From Mactromeris polynyma (lineage: Eukaryota; Mollusca; Bivalvia; Venerida; Mactridae), in NCBI GenBank assembly GCA_032209605.1, contig JASFXZ010000003.1:6264807-6328806 (forward strand): a stretch of 64,000 bases of DNA. Reading direction: 5' to 3'. The first letter of the stretch is position 1. Each line of letters starts with the position of its first letter. A model generated the notes under the pieces. The model saw nothing but the letters and a program-made list of their open reading frames with translations. It was not told the origin of the DNA and searched no databases. The position numbers and the translations under genes are program-made. This document shows positions 38,001 to 48,104 of this stretch, piece after piece.

Positions 38001-39262
38001 TGCTGTTGGGAAGAAATTAGACTGATTGACCGGTGGAACCCCTGATGTTGGTTTGCTGTGTATATACACTCTTTGTACAATACCAAGATTTTCAAACATC
38101 TCCCTTAGATGTTCCTAGAAATAAAAATACTTTTGTAGCCAGGAATGTATCAAAAGATCTTGAATTTAACGTCAAACAAAGTACACAGAACTGCATTTGA
38201 TGATAGTGGGTAGATTCAATTCCATCCAGCCAAGTGTACTGTTATGCGCAACAACCAACATTAGTAAATTTGATTGAAATTCAAATAAAACTTGTTACAA
38301 GCAAGAACTTATGTTAATGTTTTTTTAATTCAACATCAATATCTGTAAATAATACCTTGAACTTGTGTTTCTTCATTTTAAATATTCATTGTTAATGTTC
38401 AATTTCAATATTAATAGTTATTATTCCATGCTAATATTGAAGTATAACTTGTAAAACAAAAATGCATCATAAAAACACACACAGTCAGCATTGTGAAAAA
38501 ATTAACAGACAAAATGCAGCACTGCGAGGCAAGTAATATATATATAACTATAAAAAGCATGCCATCAATACACAATAAACAGATTATTCTGACAGTGACA
38601 GAAACAATTCTGTAAGACTTTCATGGTTTGACAATCAACCAAACCACGAAACAATGTTTTGTAAATGAACATAATACTAATACTACTAATAGTGTAAAAG
38701 AACAAATATTTCATTACTTCCGTTATTTCTAATATTTCAAAAGTAATGAACAAATTAACAAACCTCTTCACAATATGGTGGTACATTCAATACAAACAGA
38801 GTTCGATCTTTTGGCTTGTGACTTTGTGCATCTCTAACACTGTGATCTTTTACATACAGATAGTGTAAGCAGTCACTGTTTTCTTTCACTTTCATGGGTA
38901 CAACTAAAATTAGACAACTTTATGAACAAAAGGCATTTGAACAAAAACAATTATATACTTAAATGAATCTTCTCTTTATTTCATACAGAATATCACATGA
39001 CGTAGTGTAATCAAAACTTAAACCAAGCTTATGTCATGAACAAATACACGTGCATTTATCTGTATCCGAATCACTAGTCATATCCGAACACAGTAATTAC
39101 GTACAACATAGCTTCTTTGCAGTTCAAACCGAAAGTAGAGAACCAAAATGTATTTGTATTCACAAACACATTCAGTATAACAGATAAACGTTGAATCTAT
39201 ACGAATACAATGACTATCAAACCTGTAAAACCCTGAAAACTAACACACTCCTGTTCAGCCAT
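35098..39262 (-). CDS. RRP7A: Ribosomal RNA-processing protein 7 homolog A
   Basis: Eight exons on the minus strand join in phase: 39223-39262 (ATG), 38764-38903, 37989-38114, 37559-37682, 36755-36852, 36168-36317, 35445-35493 and 35098-35183 (TGA), giving 270 residues (human 280). Diagnostic blocks in order are HYLYVKDHSVR, RTLFVLNVPPYCEE (start of the RRM-like domain), FENLGIVQRVYIH, GYKVAYIVFKKALAV, KWVKEYTDD with MEEYDSRI, DEDGWVTVSKFGK, and the C-terminal RRP7 signature ELLNFYSFQIRESKREH, RKFEEDKQRIALMK and RKFKPY. Known role: a nucleolar factor for 18S rRNA maturation and small-subunit assembly. Exon 7 can be read through its donor (C|GTAAGC) to a stop, which would give a false short tail; the true last exon restores the conserved terminus. 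Confidence 0.95.
35920..36120 (-). repeat. tRNA-derived SINE in RRP7A intron 6
   Basis: The minus-strand head at about 36120 includes B-box GGTTTGAATCC. The body carries the block AGTACTGGTTGGTAACCCAG seen in other SINEs of the window. The plus-strand frame over it is incidental. Confidence 0.6.
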
Positions 39263-40412
39263 GATTGAAGACGTGCTCAGTTATATAAATACTGATCAAG
39301 AATAATGTTCTGCGAGAATTGACATTCGCTGGTCGGCTAGCGTGTTCAATCCCTGGTGGGGCATGTTCGTTTATTCTTCTCGATTTACTACAGATAAATA
39401 AATAAAATCACGGACATATAAACCATGGATTCGAAACAGGCTGATATCGGATCTTGTTTTACACTTTCTCACTTGTAAAGGGAAAAAATAGGTTGTTACA
39501 TGGGGTATCCAGCTTTTTCTCACCCTAGACGTTTCTCCCCTAGACGTTTCTCACCCAGGTCGTTTCTCCCCTAGTCGTTTCTCCCCCAATATATGTAAGA
39601 AAAAGGTGCTAATGGGTGTTATAGAAAAAGGTGTCATAATTGGACTGATTGGATTATTAAACATCTCATGTTATGTTGTTTGTTTAAAGACTAAATTTTG
39701 ATTTGTATAGATTAAGATGTATAAAAAAATGCAAAAGTAAAGAAGGTAATAAAATTAAAATTTGAAATGAAATACTATTAATGATAATAATATGAATGAT
39801 AATAAAATTAAATGGATCAAATTAATGTAAAAGAAATATAGTACAGTATTACAATTGTTGTTTAATTCACAAAATTTCTGTACAAGAAATATACATTATT
39901 TATTTAGATTATTTATTTACTTCATTTAATTGTATTATAACCTCCCATTACTTTAAGTTATTAGGTTATTTTGAAAACCATTGTATATATTTCAAAGATT
40001 TTGTAATGTGTTGTGTAATGAAGAAAACAAAAGTAATAAAGTATAAAGTAACAAAAAATAACAACATAAGGACATTTATTTATGTATTTATTTATTCTAT
40101 TATGTATTCATTCACTCAATCACTCTATCGCTTGCCTGCTCGCTCATTTATTTATCACAGGCAATAATAAAGGCATATATCTGTTCAACAATCAATAATT
40201 AAAAAATAGCCAAGCACATATCATTGTCCAAGTTAATGTCAGCATGGGTCATACACAATTATATATCAAGCACATATCACTGTCAATTTCAGCTGGGGAT
40301 GGGAGTCATAAAAATAACACATCAATCACATATCATTGTACGGAGTTCATTAAATGTTTGAAAGCACATGAAAAAATTATATTCCATTTCTATAGTATTA
40401 TGAGAACAAAGT

Positions 40413-41200
40413 TTACATGTAATTTACATTCATATTATACATGTTAAAAATATTTCCATATCCTAAGGCGTTAAGAATTGATCTAATATTAGAGACCCAG
40501 CTATTTGTTCTTGCATTGGTTAAGAATTGTTCATTATATAATTGAAATAATACAGAATCCTGATTATTTAGTATTTTTAGCCAATATTTGAGTGCTCTTT
40601 CTTTACATATCACAGTCAGGGGGTACCTACCAAGTTCTCCTAACACTGCAGCATTGGATGTTTGGGTACGGACTCCTAATATGTGTTTGCAAAATTTTAT
40701 ATGGAGTTTATCAATTTCCTTGTAAGTGTAAGCTCCCCATATTTCACAACTGTAAAGAAGTATAGGTACAACTAGTGAATCAAATAACGACAATTTCGTT
40801 TTAATATCATTAAGTTACCAGTGTAGTTAAATTTAATTCCAAGATAACAGAAACTATCTACAACTTCAACTAATTCTGGGTTAATAAACCATCTAAAAAC
40901 ATTATTACTCTTTTTGCTTTCAAAAATACATATTTTTGTTTTATTTATGTTAATCTTTACTCCCCACTTATGTGAGTATTGGTATACATTATTTAGTTGA
41001 TTTTGTAGGTAGACTATAAGGATATGTGGTAAAAAGAAAAAGAACAATATATCATCAGCAAATAACATCATGTATATAGACAATAAATTAATTTAATATC
41101 ATCATCAGTAAGGTGGTTGCTTGCGGTCAATTTTTGTGTCAATATCGTTTATAAACAAGATAAATAGTAAGGGAGTTAACAGTTCTCCTTGTTTTAATCC
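40413..41200 (-). pseudogene. Non-LTR reverse transcriptase fragment inside the long-TIR element
   Basis: Read on the minus strand from about 41200: GLKQGELLTPLLFILFINDI (RT palm), then LFADDILFF (the catalytic FADD box), DSFCYLGIKF, VVPILLYSCEIWG, and LGVRTQT...LGELGRYPL, ending near 40440. The pieces lie in different frames, so it is dead. Order and spacing match LINE ORF2 from the RT core to its C-terminal domain. The N-terminal endonuclease half is missing, as in a 5'-truncated LINE. The LINE is related to, but clearly different from, the copy at 42406-44200. Confidence 0.8.
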
Positions 41201-41244
41201 AAGAGAATATAATTGTATGCTTGGATAATTATGTTAAACAAATA

Positions 41245-41350
41245 CATTTTAAGTTGTGACTTAATAAGTTACCAGTATAGTAGAATTTAAAGATGACAAA
41301 AAATGTCTACAACTTCAACTAATTCTTGATTATTAAATTGTATCTTCATT
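41245..41350 (-). repeat. Second partial copy of the RT fragment
   Basis: The segment with AAGTTACCAGTATAGTAGAA and CTACAACTTCAACTAATTCT closely repeats 40810-40885 of the same element, including the stretch encoding DSFCYLGIKF. It is a partial internal duplication or a second LINE tail. Confidence 0.6.
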
Positions 41351-42405
41351 TTACATGCATAATATAAAAAAACATTGGCATGTAAAAAGAAATTATATGT
41401 GGTATAAGATGAATATCCCCTAAACTTTTGGACATTGACAATTTCCTAGATGTTTAGTTAGAATAAATATTTTAATTTTTTACACTAAATGAGGAAATTG
41501 AAAAATACTGTCACAACTGTTAAAAGATTCTAGTATTAAGATATAGTTTTTAAATTTACGTTAGATATATAATTAATTAACATACCAAATGTGTCAATAT
41601 AATACAAAATACTTTATTTTGGTCATGGTTAGATGTGTAACAAGAGACAATGTTATAACGGACAGATAGCAATTTACAGTCACCTTGTATAATTTGATTT
41701 CATTATTTAAACAGGACTATGCTCACTTTGTTTAAATGCATCATATTTCACACCATGTATTGAGACATCAAACTTTAATTGAATAAAATAAATTGTTAAA
41801 TGTAAATAAACTATTATATTTCAATTTATAGTATGTTAAATTGTACAAATACTACAAATCAAAAACTATTATCTTTCACATAAAATATAATCAACAAGTT
41901 TAAGTTTAAATCAAGAACAATTGCAAATATACATTAAATTACTATTGTCATAATTAAACAAACAACATAATAATTAATATGACATTATGAGATGTTAATC
42001 AAATAACATTAAATTTCTTTCTATAATCTATAACACCCATTAGCACCTTTTCTTTATACTTTAATATTGGGGGAGAAACTACCTGGGGGAGAAACGACTA
42101 GGGGAGAAACGACTAGGGGAGAAACGTCTAGGGTGAGAAAAAGCTGTAAACCGTTACATGGAACGCCACTTACACATGACATTCCCACAGATCCCAGGGA
42201 AACATCAGCACACGAAACAGGAATTGGAGAGGCAAACGTCTAGATGTCAATGGAGAAGAAGGAATTGTCTGGCTGACAATAAAAAAAACAAGAAATATCT
42301 TGAAAAAAAGGTGGTCGGCGCAATTTGAAGGTTAAGATTTGTTGTGCAACATGAAAAATGCCGAGATTGCTGGTCACTCCAGATCCAAAATGGATTTCGG
42401 TCAAT

Positions 42406-44200
42406 TCACCGAAATTCAGTGGATTTCGGTTGAGGTAACATGTCGGCCAGGTTTAAAACACGGCCATTGTTGAATGACGGCCATTTTTGATAGTATTTAG
42501 GTAAATATTTTGTTCTTAGCTCACGGTATTTAGGACAAAACAGGACAAAGTGATACTCATTTTCAACATGATTCAAATTACATTGGGAACATATACGCAG
42601 GTTTTTTTTCAATATTTCTTTACCTCCCTTCTTCAATATGAAGTTTATGCGCAGAGCATCTTAGTCTTGTTAACGCTATTCTATGATTATCATTTACAAC
42701 ACTATTAAGATATTTTTCTGTATAAAATGTGTTTTTGAAATTTTTAAAACTTACTAATTTCGAAGAATTGTTAATATCCGAAAACCAATTTTGGATAAAC
42801 TGATCTTTAATTCTTTCAATAATGCAATTTAATTGAACATTACTAACTTATTGACAATTCCATATATGATTAAATCCTAGTTCTGATAACAAAGTTTTTA
42901 TTTTGAAAATCCAAGATAATTTATTGGGTACATTTCCTTCATTGTTAATTTGGTTTGTGTAGACCTTTAATAAATAGTAATGTTTCAACAGAATTTAATA
43001 TTTGAGCCCAATATTTAAGCATTCTTATTTTCCTATATACAATTAATGGATATCGACCAACTTCACCATAAACAGCGTTATTTGCAGTTTGTGTTCTCAT
43101 ACCAAGAACTTGTTTAATGAATTTTACATGAACTCTCTCAATATCAGGAGCTGTCGGGAATCCCCACATCTCTGAACCATAATTAAGAATCGGCACTACC
43201 ACAGAATCAAATAATTTATTTTTTTCTGAAATTTGCTTAGGCATGATATCAAATAGTGAATTTAAGGAAAAAAGAGCTTTCATAGCTTGTTTTGGAAGTG
43301 CCTTTTGAGTTTTATAAAAACAACCAATAAACGATAATGTAACCCCTAAATAATTAAATGTATCTACATTTTGTAGTTTACTCTCCTTCAAATAGATGTA
43401 TCAAACCAGATTTAAATGCCATGACAACAGTTTTAGCAGTATTAAATGCAATACCCCATTTGTCACAATAAAAACTTAATTTATCTATCAGACGTTGAAG
43501 CCCGTTTGACGAGTATGAAAATAAAACCGTATCGTCAGCAAATAATAACAGAAACATTTGCAGTTCTTCAACTGATCTGCTATCTAGACTGTTATCGTTA
43601 ATAACTTTGTACATGTCATTGATAAAAAATGAAAATAGCAAAGGTGATAAAGTTTCACCCTGTTTTACACCCATATAACTGTCGAAGAAACTGCGTATGT
43701 ATGTATTACTGTGTTTATGAGGTCGCCCGTCGCCGCGCACATTTTTTATAATGCACTTTATGGTATTTTGGTCGACCCGGTTACGGGTATGTCCCCCGCT
43801 CACCATAAATATACTTTTTGAAACCGAAGAGGGAAATTTACCTGCCAGTAGAGCAGTATAGATTAAACAGACACTTTTTGAAGCCAAAGGCGGTCACTGC
43901 ACAGTGCCAATGAGAGCTATCGTACAGTTACCATTTTCCTGGCATCTAACCAGTACTTTCCTGGAATCTACCCAGTACTTTCCTGGTTACATGCCAGTAC
44001 TATGTTAGGTTGGAAACACTGAAAAGCATTTCTGATTTATCCGGCGAGACGAGGGATTGAACCCACGACCTTCAGATTCGTAGTCAGCAGCGTTAACCCC
44101 ACTGAACCACAGGGCCACCTCGAAGAAACTGCGTGCCATCTGGGATCAATATATACATATATTGGTCCCAGGTGCCATTAACTCTTACACATGATTTTAC
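42406..44200 (-). pseudogene. Degraded LINE ORF2 (reverse transcriptase to C-terminal Zn motif)
   Basis: Minus-strand reading from about 44160, after skipping the inserted SINE: RSFFDSYMGVKQGETLSPLL (RT), FADDTVLFSYSS (catalytic box), NTAKTVVMAF, FNYLGVTLSF, VPILNYGSEMWG, LGMRTQTANNAVYGEVGRYP, YWAQIL, and finally CSQCNLNHVENEYHFVLFCP, the CCHC-like end typical of these ORFs. Several frameshifts and stops interrupt it between 42945 and 42637. The endonuclease half was not found upstream. It is a non-LTR retrotransposon of the I/jockey-like type and is inactive. Confidence 0.8.
43698..44118 (-). mobile_element. tRNA-derived SINE inserted in the LINE, 15-bp TSD
   Basis: The LINE is interrupted here. 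TCGAAGAAACTGCGT occurs on both sides (about 43683-43697 and 44119-44133) as a target-site duplication. On the minus strand the head has A-box TGTGGTTCAGTGG and B-box GTGGGTTCAATCCC. A body of about 300 bp follows, with three repeats of 'ccaggaaagtactgg'-type text. The acceptor stem does not close, so it is a SINE and not a tRNA gene. Confidence 0.75.
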
Positions 44201-44313
44201 ACTTAGATACATTGACTGCAGCATTGTAATATTTTTTGTTGAACACCCTAGAGAAACGAAAGTAGACAATATAACTGTTAAACACGAAAACGCAACTGAA
44301 TAGCTTTGAAGGA

Positions 44314-45426
44314 TTAAATTACTCTTTTACAACGAACATTACCACATAGCCATTTGTCATTATTGTCAGAGCATCCTGAACAACTTTGGTGATACCACTT
44401 TATTTGGTAAAATTTGTTTCCACATTTAATCATATTTTCAACAATACCGGACATTTTGCATATACAGTTTAACTTTATAATATTAGTTTTATCTTCTTTG
44501 CATGGCATTTTCGGCATTTTTCCGACCTTAGGAAAAGCGATCATTTTATTATCAATTAAACATTGTTAAAAATGTGCCCTCACTTTCAAAATATCGAATC
44601 TAACGGCTGACAAATTAACAAATTTGTTGATAATAAACTCTGTTAGGAAGGCAATCGCGAATACCCCGCAATCAGAAGAATTGTCTTGTTTTTGAGTGTT
44701 GGACAGTACCACTGACAATGAAGATGATTTTGTATCATATATTTGCGACAACTGAATAATAATGTTTGTATTGAGTATTTTATTGCCTCCAAGCTATCGA
44801 TAACGAATATGGACTCATTGTTATTTTTTTGAAACGACATAACCCAATGTTTATAATTGGAAGTTTTACCTCTCAGTCAAAACGTATTTTTTTCCTGCTT
44901 GTGGAATTACATGCACAGTCATGTTTCCGCTTTTTTGCTGTTGATGATTATTTGTCAGCTGAATATTTGAAAGTTTTTTACCAGAATTTGAGGTCTGTAA
45001 ACGACTAGGATTTTCTTTAGCAGGTGAGGAACAAATAATAGAATCAGGTACGGGGTTAACCTCAAAATCGGTTTTCTTCGGACGCTTTTGATCGTTTTGT
45101 TTGGCAACACGCGGTTTATGTTTCTTTTTAACTGTGTCAAGTTTTAATAATTTTACATTTGTTAACGATGGTTGGTTTATAATGAATAATTTTACCGCTA
45201 AGATATGGTAACACGTACCGGTCGTGGGACAACTGCAAGATTCTTTCGGATATAATGTAACAATACGCTTTGTACCCTTAACACCCTCTACTACAAATGA
45301 TTTCATGGAAGCGACAAATTTGATTTTATCATTGTCAATTACGTGTTTTGCTAACATGTCCTGTGTTACAAATGTTTCGATTCCCTTTTTTTTGGTCACT
45401 GTCTTTGTCATCAATGATGGATGCAT
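44314..45426 (-). pseudogene. Broken SWIM / Ulp1-type peptidase / PHD protein (transposon-type)
   Basis: Minus strand, N to C: 45426-44866 has a SWIM zinc finger (CSCPTTGTCYHILAVKL) and a Lys-rich region. At about 44850 another frame gives KHWVMSF and FVIDSLEA, the His and Asp regions of a C48 (Ulp1/SENP) cysteine peptidase. At about 44700 a third frame gives QKQDNSSDCGVFAIAF, the Gln and catalytic Cys motif. After an in-frame TAA (44568-44566) the same frame resumes with CICKMSGIVENMIKC and WYHQSC...WLCGN, a PHD-like finger. Two frame changes, a stop and the missing start of the peptidase domain show it is dead. SWIM + Ulp1 + PHD is common in TE-encoded proteins of invertebrates. A match to a specific superfamily is not shown; no transposase core is visible upstream. 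Confidence 0.7.
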
Positions 45427-45733
45427 TTTTATTTGTCAAAACTTCTGGCAATGGGTCTAGTAACATTTACATCTGGTACATTATTATTATTCGCAACTTC
45501 CGGCAATTGCATGTTTCATATTTGCTCAAGAGTTCTTTTGCGTTTCTGAGAATTTCATCAGGTGAACCGCTCATCGGAGATATGCCTATATCTTCCGGTT
45601 CTATTTTCGCAAAATAAAATTCCTCTTTTAATTTGTAATAACCGAAGCCCGCTCTACCGCACTGTATTTCGGTGTATATGTTATTTTGTGTACACAACTC
45701 TGATATGCAAATGGCAAAACCATGTTAGTACGG

Positions 45734-45763
45734 CCATGGACATATAAATCTATATGTCCGTGG
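45734..45763. repeat. Palindrome with the CACGGACATATA word
   Basis: CCATGGACATATA-AATC-TATATGTCCGTGG is a near-perfect 30-bp hairpin, related to 26305-26324 and to the half-site at 39409-39428. Confidence 0.6.
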
Positions 45764-45959
45764 TACGGCTGCATCGGAAAAAATGCAGAATTTAATGGAA
45801 CCGGATGGAATACACCATGTGATAATCTAAAAAGCAAGTGGCCACGGGCCGAAAGTGGGGGGAGGGGGGAAACACTAATATTTTATCAAGTCAAGGAATT
45901 GCATATGGGGAAATGGGAAGTTTTCACATTCATTTTAAAATCGTAAATAGAAATAATAC

Positions 45960-47313
45960 TAACTTAATTTAGCAATGTAAAGCCTTAATTGGAACTGTCA
46001 GTAAATTACAGGGGGTTTAAATCGATTTAACAGCTAGATAACCTCACACTTAAACGCTATGGAAATTAATTTCCAACTCGTATGTAAATAAACTGATTAA
46101 ATTTACGACAATGCGAGAGCAACAACATTTAGCTAAATACATAACATTTTAAATAATGACAACTGGCAAAAATCGACGTGGTTGCGACAAGGTCGCTATG
46201 GATTCAGGCGTTTAAATATGATTCCGTTTGATTCTTTATTTTCTCCTTTTATTCCGTTACAAACGACTCGTGTTTCGGACGACATAAAAATCAGTGTAAA
46301 GAGAAACAACATTAATATTGATTTATATTGAAGGAGCTCAGACCAAGAACATTAAAGGATAAACAAGTATGGGTATAGGGGTGCAAGGAATGATCTAATC
46401 GACCATAAAGAACAAACAACTAAGGAGAATTTAGGGGGACAACAAGAGGGTTTAATGGATGGAATACGTCAAGGAACAAAAGAGAGAATAAGTTGCTATA
46501 GGGCACTAAACATACATAAGATAATGCCTAATTAGACGAAAGGGAACATGGATAATTATATCAAGTAAACGAACTGCACATGGTGAAAGGGGGGACTTTA
46601 CATACGTCTAAACATAGATGGAAACTAGGACCAGTATATACATGTATGTATATGTCTTCTTAATTAGGTTTGCGCCTTAAGGTAACAATTTAGCTTAGTG
46701 TCACAAAAAACTCGATCATGAATATGAACTCTAAACTTTCTCGTGTTATTGTAATCAGCTGGAACTCTTTTTGTTCTTAAAAAGATTGAGTGGAATAACC
46801 TTAACGACAAGAAAATCACAACCTACTCAGGTCTTGTATTTTGGACGATGTATAAAAACATGGCAGTATTATGGGGAACTGGTAATATTTATTACAGTAA
46901 ATCGTCGATTAAAATATGTTCGTGAAAAGTTACGATAAAAATCAAATGTACCCTAGCACTTCCGGCAAAATATTCTCTTTGAAGAATAACTAATAACGCA
47001 AATATGACTTAGTCGTTGAAGCGATTTCTTGACTTTTGCTTTGTTATAGACCGATTTATGTCAATGAATGATGGAGGATCCGTCCTTAAGTCGAAGCAAC
47101 TAGTATAACCTTTGTTTACATATCCGTAAGTTTACATGGGTTCGGACAGATACATTTTCGGACATGTTATCGTCGTACGTACTGTGTTCATTTAAAAGTA
47201 AGGATAGTGAAGTATCCTTGCTTACTTTGAGCTAAACGATTTGTCTTGTTGTTATAGTGTATTTAATTAGTTCGAGCCTAGAAACAAATGGCTTTGAACT
47301 TATGTGCCCAGAG
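45960..47313. other. Non-genic interval upstream of NAA60
   Basis: I see no coding exon or clear repeat. It lacks the strong AT-richness of neighbouring DNA in places (46180-46650) and may hold the NAA60 5' noncoding exon and promoter, since the first coding exon has an upstream acceptor. No decisive signal was found. Confidence 0.35.
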
Positions 47314-47952
47314 GGTTGTCAGACGTTTCACCCCCAAGTCGTTTCCTCCCAAGACGTTTCACCCCCATTTTTGGGGTGAAACGTCTAAGTAATTTATCAC
47401 ATTTGAAGACGTTTCACCCCTCAATATAAATTGTGTATGGGTGGGTGGATGTATGTATACATACAAGTGTGTATGTGGAGATATGTTTACGGAAGGGTGT
47501 ATGTAGTGTTTCATTCTAGATGTGTATCATAGTATGACAATATCAACCAAAATTTTCAATAAAATATAATGTGTTATATGTTGCTTAATGTTTTTATTGC
47601 CCTAATTTTGTGCATTTTTTTCTTAGTGCTAAAGTAATATATGTGTCCAATTACTCATTTACTGTTGCAGCATTCTTATAAGTTCAAAAGGTGTAAATTA
47701 AATCACACCTTCTAACAAAGTCAAAAGGTGTTGATTAAATCACACCTTTTAACAATGTCAAAATTAAATCAATCAGCTAAAGGGTTTTTAAACTATAAAT
47801 TAACAATTTAATTTTAAAATAAACATCAAATTGAAATGTTAATCACACATATATAGTTATATTGAAAAGTGGGGGTGAAACGTCTAGAGTCTATTAAAAT
47901 TGGGGGTGAAACGTCTTGGGAGGAAATGACTTGGGGTGGAAACGACTTGACC
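47314..47952. mobile_element. Smaller element with AGACGTTTCACCCCC modular TIRs
   Basis: The left arm has CAGACGTTTCACCCCCAAGT, AAGACGTTTCACCCCCATT and a third AAGACGTTTCACCCCTC. The right arm is the complement (GGGGGTGAAACGTCTAGAG, GGGGGTGAAACGTCTTGGGA, GGAAACGACTTGACC). About 640 bp, noncoding. The module plan (acgtttctcc/acgtttcaccc) mirrors that of 39504-42152. No convincing TSD. Confidence 0.7.
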
Positions 47953-48104
47953 ATAATTACTTTAGTTAATACATGTATTCCAATATCAACACGAAATGTT
48001 GCTGTACTAAAGAATGGATTCTAGCATTAAAAATTTTGTAATCTGTAAATCGTATTATGATAAGTAACAGTACTTTCATTTTTGCCTTCAGAGGAAATGG
48101 CTAG

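Larger units (their letters stand above)
39495..42161. mobile_element. Long-TIR Mutator-like element with perfect 9-bp TSD
   Basis: The element spans 39504-42152 (2649 bp) between perfect 9-bp direct repeats GTTACATGG (39495-39503 and 42153-42161). The inverted ends share CAGCTTTTTCTCACCCTAGA, followed by tandem modules of the kind 'cgtttctcccctag'. Similarity continues inward for roughly 200 bp (GGTGCTAATGGGTGTTATAG on both sides). A 9-bp duplication and long TIRs fit the Mutator (MULE) superfamily. No transposase is seen; the interior carries reverse transcriptase sequence in reverse orientation. The superfamily assignment is inference. Confidence 0.75.

Noticed and set aside
44030..44118. 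tRNA gene (minus strand)
   Set aside because: A and B boxes are present, but the acceptor stem does not close, and the piece is the head of a SINE bounded by a target duplication.
45467..45837. Two overlapping minus-strand frames upstream of the SWIM relic
   Set aside because: They may be further debris of the same broken gene, but no motif could be matched and they overlap the palindrome at 45734, so they are not called separately.
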